Origin: VRUE01 sp963697695
GTDB taxonomy: Bacteria > Actinomycetota > Thermoleophilia > Solirubrobacterales > 70-9
DNA length: 64,000 nucleotides
NCBI GenBank assembly: GCA_963697695.1
Contig: OY969094.1
Coordinates: 620,001-684,000 of the forward strand
Reading direction: 5' to 3'
Part shown: piece after piece, positions 22,232-30,589 of the stretch
Numbering within the stretch: the first letter of the stretch is position 1
Layout: each line of letters starts with the position of its first letter
Notes under the pieces: model-generated
Seen by the model: the letters and a program-made list of their open reading frames with translations, nothing else
What the model was told of the DNA's origin: nothing
Database searches by the model: none
Translations under genes and position numbers: made by a program

Positions 22232-22971
22232 ACGAGGCAGGCGAGCTGCGCGTACTGCCGGTCACGGGCCTGCCCGAGATCGGCGAAGGCGCGGCGCTGG
22301 GCGAACTGATCGCGGCCCAGGTGGAGCTGAGCGACGGCGACGTCGTCGTCGTCTCGCAGAAGGTCGTCTCCAAGGCTGAGGGCCGCATCCGCCGCCTCTC
22401 CTCCGTCAGCCCCGGCGAAGAGGCGCGCCGTCTCGCTGCCGAGCTCGACAAGGACCCCGCCCTGGTCGAGTTGATCCTCGGGGAGAGCCGTGAGGTACTC
22501 CGCGCCGAGCGCGGAGTCCTCATCGTCGAGACCCACCACGGCCTCGTCTGCGCCAACGCCGGCATCGACAGCTCGAACCTCCCCGACCCGGGCACCGTCT
22601 GCCTGCTCCCCGAGGACCCCGACGCCGCAGCACGAAAGCTCAGAGCTGAATTCGCCCACGCAATCGCAGTGGTGATCAGCGACAGCTTCGGTCGTGCCTG
22701 GCGGCTTGGTCAGGCAGAGGTTGCGATCGGCTGCGCCGGCCTCATCCCCCTCGACGACTGGCGTGGGCGCCGCGACGCCGGGGGCCGGGAGCTGGAGGCG
22801 ACCCAGATCGCGATCGCCGATCAAGCAGCAGCCGCAGCCGACCTCGTCCGCGACAAGGCAAGCGGCGTCCCCGTCGCGGTGATCCGTGGCCTCAGCCACT
22901 ACGTCACCCCCGACGACGGCCCCGGCGCCGCAGCCCTTCGCCGCCCCCCTGCGGAGGACCTCTTCCGCTAG
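22228..22971 (+). CDS. cofE: coenzyme F420-0:L-glutamate ligase CofE (single-domain FbiB)
   Basis: A 247-residue gamma-glutamyl ligase adding glutamates to F420-0. Signatures: DGDVVVVSQKVVSKAEGR (about 36-53), ETHHGLVCANAGIDSSNL, VISDSFGRAWRLGQAEVAIG and a C-terminal DKASGVPVAVIRGL. Mycobacterial FbiB has an extra C-terminal nitroreductase-like domain of about 200 residues that reduces dehydro-F420-0; it is absent here, so that step must be encoded elsewhere. Its TAG stop overlaps the stop of the convergent alcohol dehydrogenase within CTAG. Confidence 0.93.
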   Translation: MNEAGELRVLPVTGLPEIGEGAALGELIAAQVELSDGDVVVVSQKVVSKAEGRIRRLSSVSPGEEARRLAAELDKDPALVELILGESREVLRAERGVLIVETHHGLVCANAGIDSSNLPDPGTVCLLPEDPDAAARKLRAEFAHAIAVVISDSFGRAWRLGQAEVAIGCAGLIPLDDWRGRRDAGGRELEATQIAIADQAAAAADLVRDKASGVPVAVIRGLSHYVTPDDGPGAAALRRPPAEDLFR

Positions 22972-23957
22972 CCCGCAACGCGAAGAACGGCAGCCCCATG
23001 GAGGCTGCCGCTTCGGATGGCATCGAGAGCCTCATTGGCTGATGCGAGCGGGAAGGCCTCGACCTCGGTTCGCACCGGCACCAGCGGCACCAGCTGGAGG
23101 AACTCCTCGCCGTCGCGCCTGGTCAGGTTGGCGACGGAGCCGAGGGTCCGCTCGCCCCAGAGCTGTTCGTAGGGAAACGTCGGGATGTCGCTCATGTGGA
23201 TGCCGGCGCTGACGATGCGAGCTCCCTTGGCGCTGGCCCGCAGCGCCGAGACCATCAGCGCACCGACAGGGGCGAAGACGATCGCTCCGTCGAGCTGCTC
23301 CGGCGGCTGTTCGTCAGAAGAGCCCGCCCACTCGGCTCCCAGCTTGCGCGCGAACGCCTGCCCCTCGGCGTCGCCCTCACGGGTGAAGGCGAAGACCCGC
23401 CGCCCCTGGTGGGCAGCGACCTGGCAGAGGATGTGGGCCGAGGCGCCAAAGCCGTAGAAGCCGATCCGTTCGGCGCCGCCGACGAGGCGCAGTGCCCGGA
23501 AGCCGATCAGGCCGGCGCAGAGCAACGGTGCTGCCTGCTCGTCGGGGTACCCATCCGGGATCGGGAAGCAGTAGCGCTCGTCGGCCACGGCCAGCTCGGC
23601 GTAGCCGCCGTCGAGGTCATAGCCGGTGAAGCGGGCCCTGTCGCAGAGGTTCTCCCTATCGCTCGTGCAGTAGCGGCACTCGCCGCAGGTCCAGCCCAGC
23701 CAGGGAACCCCTACCCGCTCGCCAGGCGAGAAGCGCTCCGCCCCCAGCCCCGCCTCGACCACGGTGCCGACGATCTGGTGGCCCGGCACGAGCGGCAGCT
23801 TCGGCTTGGTCAGCTCGCCGTCGACGATGTGCAGATCGGTGCGGCAAACCCCGCAGGCCGAAACCGAGATCAGTAGCTGGTTCGCCCGAAGGCCCGGGTC
23901 CGGCAGCTCGGCCGCGCGCAGTGGCTCGCGCTGCCGCTCCAGGACCATCGCCCGCAT
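22968..23957 (-). CDS. zinc-dependent alcohol dehydrogenase (MDR family)
   Basis: A 329-residue medium-chain dehydrogenase. Catalytic zinc ligands Cys (CGVCRTDLHIVDGE) and GH (VPGHQIVGTV); structural zinc Cys set CGECRYCTSDRENLC. The nucleotide-binding part reads IGFYGFGASAHILCQVAA (GxGxxx variant). It resembles AdhA-type alcohol dehydrogenases; substrate unknown. ATG at 23957 has TACCCT 6 nt upstream, pointing to a leaderless start. Convergent overlap with cofE is only 4 bp. Confidence 0.88.
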   Translation of the reverse strand: MRAMVLERQREPLRAAELPDPGLRANQLLISVSACGVCRTDLHIVDGELTKPKLPLVPGHQIVGTVVEAGLGAERFSPGERVGVPWLGWTCGECRYCTSDRENLCDRARFTGYDLDGGYAELAVADERYCFPIPDGYPDEQAAPLLCAGLIGFRALRLVGGAERIGFYGFGASAHILCQVAAHQGRRVFAFTREGDAEGQAFARKLGAEWAGSSDEQPPEQLDGAIVFAPVGALMVSALRASAKGARIVSAGIHMSDIPTFPYEQLWGERTLGSVANLTRRDGEEFLQLVPLVPVRTEVEAFPLASANEALDAIRSGSLHGAAVLRVAG

Positions 23958-23961
23958 CTAC

Positions 23962-24780
23962 TCAGGGTATGACCGGCTCCAGGGCAGGGTCCTCTTCCTC
24001 CGGGGAACCCGCGGGCGTTTCTTCGCCGATCGGCTCGAACTCGACTATCACGCAGCTCTCTTCCGAGACAAGCCGTTCGATCAGCTCGCGAGCGTCGGCC
24101 CAGATCCCCTCGAGTTCGATCTCGCTTTCGCTGCCGTCGCTCGCGACCTGCCGGATCACGACTTCGACCTCGTCTTCCTCCGTGAGCGTCTCCGACTCGA
24201 AACGAACGGTGACCTCGTACTCGTCGCCTACACAAGCGGGATCGGGATCTGGTTCCACCCCAGGCACTCCCGCGGGGATTCCGCCGCCGGAGCCACCGCC
24301 GGCGAAGGTCGGCGGCGCCGTGGGTGCGGGCGCCGGCGCGGGTGTGGCGACGGGCGTCTGCACGGGCGCAGGTGCTGGTGCAGGCTGAGGCGCTGCCGGG
24401 GGCGGCGGTGTCGGCACGGGCGCCGGCGCGGCGGCCAACGCCACCTCAGCAGCGGAGATGCCGAGCTGCGACGCTGCCGAACCCTCGGGAGCCACCACCC
24501 GGGCAACGGCGACGGTCGGACCACCGGACCCGGCGACGTCGGCGACGTCGACCCGAACCTGCGGCGGCGAAACGACCGCAACCGCGTCGTCGAGGGCCAC
24601 CTCGAGCCCAGGTTCGATCCTCAGGTCGGGCGCAATCACGTCTGCGTCCCACGGTTTCAAAGCGACCAGCGCGGCCGCCGTGAGCGCGAGCAGCAAAAGG
24701 AGCAGTGCAAAGACTGCGATACCCGGAAACTCCCCCCTTACAGCTGACGCTTGCGAAGCGATAAACGGACGATACCTCAA
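23962..24780 (-). CDS. membrane-anchored Pro/Ala-linker protein
   Basis: A 272-residue protein with one transmembrane or signal-anchor helix (PGIAVFALLLLLLALTAAAL, about 20-40), an acidic folded part (to about 110), and a long Pro/Ala-rich linker (PVPTPPPPAAPQPAPAPAPV). A final acidic domain has two Cys (PACVGDEYEVTVRFESE and SEESCVIVEFEP). The linker suggests an extracytoplasmic protein crossing the wall. The probable TTG start lies 2 nt after the fbiC stop, implying coupling. No family recognised. Confidence 0.65.
   Translation of the reverse strand: MRYRPFIASQASAVRGEFPGIAVFALLLLLLALTAAALVALKPWDADVIAPDLRIEPGLEVALDDAVAVVSPPQVRVDVADVAGSGGPTVAVARVVAPEGSAASQLGISAAEVALAAAPAPVPTPPPPAAPQPAPAPAPVQTPVATPAPAPAPTAPPTFAGGGSGGGIPAGVPGVEPDPDPACVGDEYEVTVRFESETLTEEDEVEVVIRQVASDGSESEIELEGIWADARELIERLVSEESCVIVEFEPIGEETPAGSPEEEDPALEPVIP
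23964..23969 (-). promoter_or_regulatory. TACCCT -10 box of alcohol dehydrogenase
   Basis: On the minus strand TACCCT is followed by GAGTAG and then the ATG at 23957, a 6-nt gap typical of leaderless actinobacterial transcripts. Confidence 0.45.
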
Positions 24781-24782
24781 AC

Positions 24783-27098
24783 TCAGTAGGTCTCAACGAT
24801 CTCGTAGAGCGTCGTGCGCTGGGCCGGCTCGCGACCCGCGGCCCGGGCGGCCTCGATCAGCTGCTCGGGGTCGAGCCGGACGCCGTGCTGGGAGCCGGCC
24901 ATCCGCGAGATGTTCTCCTCCATCAGCGTGCCGCCGAGGTCGTTGACCCCCCAGCGCAGGGCCTCGGTGGCAGCGTCGAGGCCCATCTTCACCCAGCTCG
25001 CCTGCAGGTTGGGGATCGTCCTGCCGAGGGCGAGGCGGAAAGCGGCCGTGTGCTTGAGGTTCTCGGGGGCCGAGATCTCCTCGATCCCGTGGGTACGGCC
25101 GAGCATCGTGTTGAAGGGGATGAAGCTGAGCGGGACGAACTCGGTGATCCCGCCGGTTCGCTCCTGCAGCGCCCTGATCACCCGCATGTGGCGAGCCAGC
25201 TCGCGCGGCTCCTCGATGTGGCCGAACATCACGGTCGAGGTCGAACGCAGGCCGGCCCGGTGCGAGGCCTCGATGATCTCGATCCAGCGTTCGACCGGCA
25301 GCTTGTTGGGCGAGATCCGCTGGCGAACGCCGTCGTCGAGGACCTCCGCCGCGGTGCCCGGGGTCGAGCCCAGCCCGCACTCGATCAGGTACTCGAACAC
25401 CTCGTCGGGCCTCTTGGCGGAGCGCTCGCACATGTAGTGGACCTCCATCGGCGAGTAGGCGTGCAGGTGCAGCTCGGGTGCCACATCCTTCGCCAGCCGC
25501 AGCCACTTGCCGTACTCCTCCAGGGTCAGATCCGGGTGGATCCCGCCCTGCATGCACAGCTCCGTCGCCCCGAACTCGATCGCCTCGCGAATCCGCTCGG
25601 CGAACTCCTGCTCGGACACTTCGTAGGCGTCCGGCGAGCGCCGCCCCTGCCCGAACCCGCAGAAGGCGCAGCCGACGACGCAGACGTTGGTGAAGTTAAT
25701 GTTGCGGTTGACGACGAAGGTCACCCGCTCCCCCGCCAGCTCCACCCGCAGCTCGTCCGCCGCGACCCGCATCTCCTCGACCACCTCCGGCCGCGTCTCC
25801 GCGAACAGGGCCGTCAGCTCGTCCTCGCTCAGCTCCCTACCCTCACGTCCCTTCGCAATCGCTTCCGGAGCAAGCTTCCCGTCGATCGTCTCTTCACTCC
25901 GCCGCCCCGACCCTCTGCGCGGAATGAAGCTCCAGTACTTGAGCTTGATCACGTCAAGGACCCCTTGCTCCATCCACTCGGAGTCCATGTACTGCGGATA
26001 GACGCACAACCGCTCCGTCAGCGCGAATCCCTTCGGCGCCAGCTCCTTCCGCACTTGATGCGGGCTCGGAAACGCCTGCTCGGGCGAGATGTGATCCCCG
26101 TTCGCCGACAGCCCGCCCAGATCGGTCGCCCCCGCCTCAACCAGCTCGCCCCAGCTATCCGACAGGTTCGGCGGCACCTGGACCCCCACGTCCGGCATCA
26201 GTCGCTTGCACTCTCGAATCAACCGCTTGATGTCCTCCAACGACACCTCGCTTGCCCAGTCGGGGTAGGGAGCCTGGGCACCCTCCGCCGGAGCAACAGC
26301 CTGGGAGGCTCCGTCGGAAGGCACCCCGGCTCCCTCCTCGGCTACGAAGGTCGATGCGGCCCCCTCTGGCGGAGCCTCCACAGCTGTTGCTCCGCCAGAG
26401 GGGGCCGCATCGGCCCACCGCTGTCGGGAAGCAAGATCGGCGATGTCGGCCACTTCCTGGCCGTAGTACTTCGGGTGCGGCACGAAGTTCTGGAGGATCA
26501 CCTCTTGCAGATGGCCATAACGCTTGTGCAGATCCGCGAGAGCTTCAAGCGACTCGAGCTGCTCTTGCTCGGTCTCTCCGATGCCGACCAGGATGCCACT
26601 CGTAAAGGGGATCTTCAGCTCTCCAGCGGCTTCGATGGTTGCCAGGCGCTGAGCCGGGTGCTTGGTCGGGGAGCCGGCGTGGACGGTGTCCATCAGGCGC
26701 TCCGAGACGGACTCCAGCATCAGGCCCTGGGAGGCAGTGACCTCGCGCAGTCGGCTCAAGTCGTCGTGATCGAGGACGCCGATGTTGGTGTGCGGCAGCA
26801 GGCCGCGCTCAAGCGCTCGTTCGCAGGACCAGACGACATACGAGGTGAAGTCGTCGTGGCCCCACTCGGTCAGTTTGGCCGCAACGATCGGATTGACCTC
26901 GGGGCGCTCGCCCGTCAGGACCAGGAGCTCCTTGGCGTTGCGCTTCAGCGCCTCGTCGAGAAGGCGCTCGACCTCGTCCGGGTCGCGGATGTGCGCCTGG
27001 TGCGTGGCGAAGGCGCAGTACTTGCAGTAGCACTGGCAGGTGCGCGAAAGAGAGAGCGTGTAGTTCCGCGAGAAGGTGACCCGGCGCACGCCGCTCAA
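24783..27098 (-). CDS. fbiC: FO synthase FbiC (CofG-CofH fusion) with palindromic insertion
   Basis: A 771-residue fused radical-SAM enzyme making 7,8-didemethyl-8-hydroxy-5-deazariboflavin (FO), the F420 chromophore, from tyrosine and a flavin precursor. The CofG half carries the SAM cluster cysteines C21-xxx-C25-xx-C28 (SRTCQCYCKYCAF). The CofH half carries C473-xxx-C477-xx-C480 (CVVGCAFCGFGQ). Residues about 231-276 form an odd low-complexity insert: two related units, APSGGATAVEAPPEGA and VPSDGASQAVAPAEGA. They are encoded by tandem inverted repeats in a loop between conserved helices (LQNFVPHPKYYG before, WASEVSLEDI after). TTG start at 27098 (GTG at 27089 possible). Separated from the upstream aquaporin by a terminator. 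Confidence 0.95.
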   Translation of the reverse strand: MSGVRRVTFSRNYTLSLSRTCQCYCKYCAFATHQAHIRDPDEVERLLDEALKRNAKELLVLTGERPEVNPIVAAKLTEWGHDDFTSYVVWSCERALERGLLPHTNIGVLDHDDLSRLREVTASQGLMLESVSERLMDTVHAGSPTKHPAQRLATIEAAGELKIPFTSGILVGIGETEQEQLESLEALADLHKRYGHLQEVILQNFVPHPKYYGQEVADIADLASRQRWADAAPSGGATAVEAPPEGAASTFVAEEGAGVPSDGASQAVAPAEGAQAPYPDWASEVSLEDIKRLIRECKRLMPDVGVQVPPNLSDSWGELVEAGATDLGGLSANGDHISPEQAFPSPHQVRKELAPKGFALTERLCVYPQYMDSEWMEQGVLDVIKLKYWSFIPRRGSGRRSEETIDGKLAPEAIAKGREGRELSEDELTALFAETRPEVVEEMRVAADELRVELAGERVTFVVNRNINFTNVCVVGCAFCGFGQGRRSPDAYEVSEQEFAERIREAIEFGATELCMQGGIHPDLTLEEYGKWLRLAKDVAPELHLHAYSPMEVHYMCERSAKRPDEVFEYLIECGLGSTPGTAAEVLDDGVRQRISPNKLPVERWIEIIEASHRAGLRSTSTVMFGHIEEPRELARHMRVIRALQERTGGITEFVPLSFIPFNTMLGRTHGIEEISAPENLKHTAAFRLALGRTIPNLQASWVKMGLDAATEALRWGVNDLGGTLMEENISRMAGSQHGVRLDPEQLIEAARAAGREPAQRTTLYEIVETY
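26281..26321. repeat. decayed inverted-repeat unit inside fbiC
   Basis: Arms 26281-26294 and 26308-26321 pair over 12 of 14 positions around a 13-nt loop. This is the same arm-plus-13-nt-loop design as the neighbouring perfect repeat at 26352-26412, and both encode a similar peptide in the same frame. I read it as an older, mutated copy. Confidence 0.6.
26352..26412. repeat. perfect 24-bp inverted repeat inserted in fbiC
   Basis: Positions 26352-26375 are exactly complementary to 26389-26412, with a 13-nt loop (26376-26388). The repeat encodes FbiC residues about 230-250 in frame, within an insertion that FO synthases normally lack. It looks like a palindromic element that entered the gene without breaking the frame. 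Confidence 0.8.
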
Positions 27099-27111
27099 GC
27101 TACTGCAAAAG

Positions 27112-27138
27112 ACGCCGGGCCCCGGTGGGGCCCGGCGT
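27112..27138 (-). terminator. intrinsic terminator downstream of aquaporin gene
   Basis: A perfect 12-bp stem (27112-27123 with 27127-27138) and 3-nt loop. On the minus strand the stem is followed by CTTTT, so it ends the aquaporin transcript just before fbiC. Confidence 0.85.
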
Positions 27139-27144
27139 TACGAC

Positions 27145-27912
27145 TCAGCCCGCTTTGGCAGCGCGCTCTGAGTACTTTTCGACCGGCGGCCGCACCGGCT
27201 CGGCAGGCTCGGTCGGCGGCAGGCCGCCCCTTTCGAGCACGAACTTGAAGACGACCGCTGCCAGCACCGCGCCGATGATCGGGCCGAGCAGGTAGGGCCA
27301 GACATCGCCCCACTCGTTGGCGACCAGGGCGGGGCCGAACCAGCGGGCCGGGTTGAAGGAGCCGCCCGTGAGCGGACCGCCGACCATCACGATGAAGCCA
27401 AGCGTCGTGCCGATTGCCAGCGGCGCCCACTCCTTGAAGCTCTTGCGGGAGAAGACGGCGGCGAGGATCACCAGGACGAGGCAGAAGGTGCCGATCGCCT
27501 CGATGATCATCCCGTCCAGGTTGCCGCCGAGGATGCCGCTCACCGTCGCGGCGCCGTAATTGGTGGCGCGACCCTCGTCCTCCAGCAGGCTCTTGCAGAG
27601 AAGGGCGCCGAGGACGCCGCCGGAAAGCTGGGCCAGCATGTAGATGACCCCGTCGAGCGCGGAGATCCGCCGGATCACCATCGCCGCGAGAGTCACCGCG
27701 GGGTTGAAATGCCCGCCGCTGACGACGCCGAACATCACGATCAGGCCGAAAAGGAGAAAGGCGTGGACGAGGCCGATTACGGCGAAGTCCGAACCGAACG
27801 AGGCCTGTTCGCCCGTGGAGACGAATAGCACCACGACGGTGCAGACGAAGAACACCAACAAGAAGGTGCCGATCAGCTCAGCAAGGTATGCGGCAATTCC
27901 TCGTTCCTGCAC
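27145..27912 (-). CDS. aquaporin / MIP-family channel
   Basis: A 255-residue major intrinsic protein with six transmembrane helices and both pore NPA motifs: SGGHFNPAVTLAA and TGGSFNPARWFGPAL. It conducts water and/or small solutes such as glycerol; selectivity is not resolved. The C-terminal tail is Pro/Glu rich (PPTEPAEPVRPPVEKYSERA) and cytoplasmic. A strong hairpin terminator follows the stop. It is divergent from the NMT1-like lipoprotein gene. Confidence 0.93.
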   Translation of the reverse strand: MQERGIAAYLAELIGTFLLVFFVCTVVVLFVSTGEQASFGSDFAVIGLVHAFLLFGLIVMFGVVSGGHFNPAVTLAAMVIRRISALDGVIYMLAQLSGGVLGALLCKSLLEDEGRATNYGAATVSGILGGNLDGMIIEAIGTFCLVLVILAAVFSRKSFKEWAPLAIGTTLGFIVMVGGPLTGGSFNPARWFGPALVANEWGDVWPYLLGPIIGAVLAAVVFKFVLERGGLPPTEPAEPVRPPVEKYSERAAKAG

Positions 27913-27993
27913 TCTCTCCTCCTAAATCCCGTGGTCGACTGGCCGGGCGGCAGTCTACCCAGATTGAGCGAACGATTTAAGCTCCGCCGTCGA

Positions 27994-28953
27994 ATGAGAG
28001 TGGTTGCCGCGCTGCTGGCGGCCGCCCTTCTGCTTGCCGGCCCTGCCGGCTGCGGTGAGGACGGCGCTGAACCGGGCGCGCCTGAGGGCGTGGCGATCGT
28101 GCTCGACTTCAGGCCCAACGCCGTCCATTCCGGCATCTACGCCGCTCAGCGCCAAGGCTTTTACAGCGATGCAGGGGTGGAGATGACGATCCGCCAGCCC
28201 GGCGAATCGACCGATGCGCCGAAGCTGCTCCAGAGCGGGCGCACCGATTTCGCGATCCTCGACATTCACGACCTCGGGCTTGCCCGCGAGCGCGGCCTCG
28301 ACCTCGTCGGCGTGATGCCGCTGGTGCAGCGGCCGCTGGCCTCGGTGATCGCCAGGCGCGACAGCCCGGTCCGGCGGCCCCGCGACCTCGAGGGCCACAC
28401 GGTCGGGGTCACCGGCCTGCCCTCCGACGAAGCCGTGGTCGACTCTGAGGTAAGCGCCGACGGCGGCGACCCCGCTCAGGTCGAGCGAGTCACGATCGGC
28501 TTCAACGCGATCTCCTCGCTGGCCGCGGAGCGGGTCGACGCCGCGACCGGCTTCTGGAACGCCGAGGGGGTCGCGCTGCGGCGCCAGGGCGTGCCGGTCC
28601 GCATCTTCAAGGTCGACCGCTTCGGCGCGCCGCCCTATCCGGAGCTGGTCCTGACCGCGTCCCGCAGCACGCTCGAGCAGGACCCGGATCTGGTGCGGGC
28701 GGTGGTCGACGCCACCACACGCGGCTACGAGCTCACGGTTCGCGACTCCGAGCAGGCGCTCGACGACCTCCTCGCCGCCGTTCCCAGCCTCGACCGCGCC
28801 GACCAGGATGCACAGCTCGAGGTCCTCCTGCCCGACCTCCGCCCCGCTCCCTTCGACCCCGCCGTCCTGCGCAGCTGGGCGAGCTGGGACGTCGAGCACC
28901 GGCTGCTCGAGCGGCCGCTCGACGTCGAAGCCGCTTTCCAGCTCAGCCGCTGA
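27994..28953 (+). CDS. NMT1/THI5-like ABC substrate-binding lipoprotein
   Basis: A 319-residue periplasmic-type binding protein. The signal peptide ends in a lipobox-like LLAGPAGCGED, giving a lipid-anchored protein. The SsuA/THI5-like core is visible: LDFRPNAVHSGIYAAQRQGF, TDFAILDIHDLGLARERG, EGHTVGVTGLPSDEAVVD and AATGFWNAEGVALRRQG. Such proteins bind pyrimidine precursors (HMP), sulfonates or similar. No permease or ATPase gene is adjacent, so it is an orphan here. ATG at 27994 begins the signal peptide; a longer frame is rejected. Confidence 0.85.
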   Translation: MRVVAALLAAALLLAGPAGCGEDGAEPGAPEGVAIVLDFRPNAVHSGIYAAQRQGFYSDAGVEMTIRQPGESTDAPKLLQSGRTDFAILDIHDLGLARERGLDLVGVMPLVQRPLASVIARRDSPVRRPRDLEGHTVGVTGLPSDEAVVDSEVSADGGDPAQVERVTIGFNAISSLAAERVDAATGFWNAEGVALRRQGVPVRIFKVDRFGAPPYPELVLTASRSTLEQDPDLVRAVVDATTRGYELTVRDSEQALDDLLAAVPSLDRADQDAQLEVLLPDLRPAPFDPAVLRSWASWDVEHRLLERPLDVEAAFQLSR

Positions 28954-29260
28954 GCAGCCCCTCGACCAGCTGGGGAAGTTCGCGTGCCATCCGCGAGCGA
29001 GGTACGACGAGGTCGAGCCCAGCCCTTTCGCCCACTCGCTTGGTCTCGACGTCGACGTGCGAGTAGAAGCCGAGCGCGGGGACGCCTGCAGCCGCAACCG
29101 CGGCAGCGTCGATGGAGTCGAGATCGCAGACGATCGCATCGGCCTCAACCGGGTCCGGCACGTTCGGGGCCACGACGACCTCGTGACCGGCCGCACGCAG
29201 ACCCTCCTGCACCCGGCTGGACAGCATCAGGTCCGGGACGAGAGCGAGGACCCTGGCCAC
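28943..29260 (-). CDS. small receiver-fold-like protein
   Basis: A 105-residue alpha/beta protein: RVLALVPDLMLSSRVQEGLR, AAGHEVVVAPN, DAIVCDLDSIDAAAVAAAG and VPALGFYSHVDVETKRVGE. Alternation of strands and helices and the Asp-rich strand CDLDS recall a response-regulator receiver or Rossmann-like fold, but the lysine and phosphoacceptor set is not clearly present. GTG at 29260 shares one base with the upstream stop (TAGTG). Last gene of the metal operon; its 3' end overlaps the convergent lipoprotein gene by 11 nt. Function unknown. Confidence 0.7.
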   Translation of the reverse strand: MARVLALVPDLMLSSRVQEGLRAAGHEVVVAPNVPDPVEADAIVCDLDSIDAAAVAAAGVPALGFYSHVDVETKRVGERAGLDLVVPRSRMARELPQLVEGLLSG

Positions 29261-29631
29261 TAGAGCGAACGGCGTTCGCGGAACTCCTCGCGAACGCTCT
29301 CCGGGCGGCCCCACATCTGTACGACCTCGGCGCGGCCCTCGCGCACCTCGCGCACCGCCAGCTCGCCGCTGACGCCTTCCGCGTCGAGCTTGGCCAGAAC
29401 GCCCTTGACCGTCTCCGCGGCCGCCGCGTGGCCGAAGCTGTGGGCGACCAAGAGGCGCCAGTGCCAATCCGCCTGCGAGTAGGGCTGGGCGTTGACCTGG
29501 CTCAGCGCCACCGCGCTGTCGACGTAGCGGCTCTCGTCGTCGACCCGCAGGTCGAGCTCGAGATCCGTCCAGTCGGGCGGCATCGCATCGAGCACCTGCT
29601 GGAAGTCATCGGCAAGCGGCACTGCCGGCAA
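29260..29631 (-). CDS. hypothetical alpha/beta protein
   Basis: A 123-residue soluble protein: FQQVLDAMPPDWTDLELDLR, SQADWHWRLLVAHSFGHAAA and a C-terminal strand-rich part GELAVREVREGRAEVVQMWG. No catalytic pattern recognised. TTG at 29631 follows the SRPBCC stop by 2 nt; a GTG at 29622 is an alternative. Its place in the metal operon is the only functional hint. Confidence 0.7.
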   Translation of the reverse strand: MPAVPLADDFQQVLDAMPPDWTDLELDLRVDDESRYVDSAVALSQVNAQPYSQADWHWRLLVAHSFGHAAAAETVKGVLAKLDAEGVSGELAVREVREGRAEVVQMWGRPESVREEFRERRSL

Positions 29632-29633
29632 GC

Positions 29634-30122
29634 CTAGTCGCTGGGCGGGGCGATTGCCTCGCCTTCGAAGTGGCGCTGCAGCTGCCGGTGGCGGTGGCGA
29701 AACATCGCCCGGAAAAGCGGCCGCAGCAGCCTGCCCGGCAACGGCAGGCGCGGCTCCCAGGCGACGCGATCTTCGATCGTGCAGGCCCCGTCCTCGATCG
29801 GCTCGATCGTCCGCTCGTGCTCCCAGAGCCGCTGCGAGAGCATCGTCGAGCGCTCGAGGAAGCCACGGCCCCGGTCGATCCGCTCCAGCCCGATGTCGTC
29901 GTAGTCGAAGGGGATCAGCCCGAACAGCAGCACCCAGCTGCGCCCGATCGGGCCCGGCTCGACCGTCTGCAGGTCGAGGTTCTCCACCCCCCGCGGGACG
30001 GTCATCCGCATCCAGGGACCGAGCTCGGCGTTGATCCCCTCCTCGCTCATCGCCCGCTCCCAGACGGCTCCCGAATCGGCACTCAGCCGCGAACGGACGC
30101 GGATCTCTGCGCGCCGCTGCAT
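29634..30122 (-). CDS. SRPBCC-fold (START-like) protein
   Basis: A 162-residue protein resembling polyketide-cyclase/START-type SRPBCC proteins: EIRVRSRLSADSGAVWERAM (first strand plus helix), GRSWVLLFGLIPFDYDDIGL, IEDGACTIEDRVAWEPRLPL and a long C-terminal helix (LFRAMFRHRHRQLQRHF). The fold holds a hydrophobic ligand pocket; ligand unknown. ATGA overlap with the DtxR-like regulator gene. Confidence 0.75.
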   Translation of the reverse strand: MQRRAEIRVRSRLSADSGAVWERAMSEEGINAELGPWMRMTVPRGVENLDLQTVEPGPIGRSWVLLFGLIPFDYDDIGLERIDRGRGFLERSTMLSQRLWEHERTIEPIEDGACTIEDRVAWEPRLPLPGRLLRPLFRAMFRHRHRQLQRHFEGEAIAPPSD

Positions 30123-30589
30123 CAGCGCGCCTCCTCGACCGGCGGAAGCAGGTCGGGGCCCGGGATCGGCGTCCCGTGCGGGTCGTGGCTGGGCTCGCCC
30201 AGCTTGGCGGCGATCAGCAGCTCCAGCTCCTCGGATATGTAGTGCTCCAGCACCTCGGCCTCCTCGTGGACACGGTCGTCGGGCATTCCGAGGGCCTCGG
30301 AGAGGTAGGCCTCGATCAGGCGGTGGTGGCGGATCACCTCCAGCGCCACCTTCTCCCCCGCCGGCGTCAGCGTCACGCCCTTGTAAGGGAGATAGTCGAC
30401 GAGCCCGAGCCCGGCGAGGCGCTTCAGCATCGAGGTCGCGGTCGCCGGCGTAACCCTGAGGCGCTCGGCGACCTCGCCGTTCAGGACCGGCCCCTCGCGA
30501 TCGTGCGAAATCGCGTAGATCGCCTTCGCGTAGTCCTCGATCGCCTCCGTGCCTGCCACTCCCCTGGCGCTGCCCCCGCGCATTGCCAT
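30122..30589 (-). CDS. DtxR/MntR-family metalloregulator
   Basis: A 155-residue repressor-like protein: winged helix ERLRVTPATATSMLKRLAGL (about 42-61), then the metal-binding/dimerisation part with HHRLIEAYLSEALGMPDDRV and HEEAEVLEHYISEELE, the conserved H-E-x2-E-x-L-E-H pattern of the family. It lacks the SH3-like third domain of DtxR, so it is MntR-sized. It probably senses Mn(II) or Fe(II) and controls its own operon through the operator-like repeats at 33053-33089. ATGA overlaps on both sides. Confidence 0.88.
   Translation of the reverse strand: MAMRGGSARGVAGTEAIEDYAKAIYAISHDREGPVLNGEVAERLRVTPATATSMLKRLAGLGLVDYLPYKGVTLTPAGEKVALEVIRHHRLIEAYLSEALGMPDDRVHEEAEVLEHYISEELELLIAAKLGEPSHDPHGTPIPGPDLLPPVEEAR

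Noticed and set aside
24885..27248. 787-codon plus-strand frame opposite fbiC
   Set aside because: Antisense artefact; fbiC has both radical-SAM cysteine motifs in frame.
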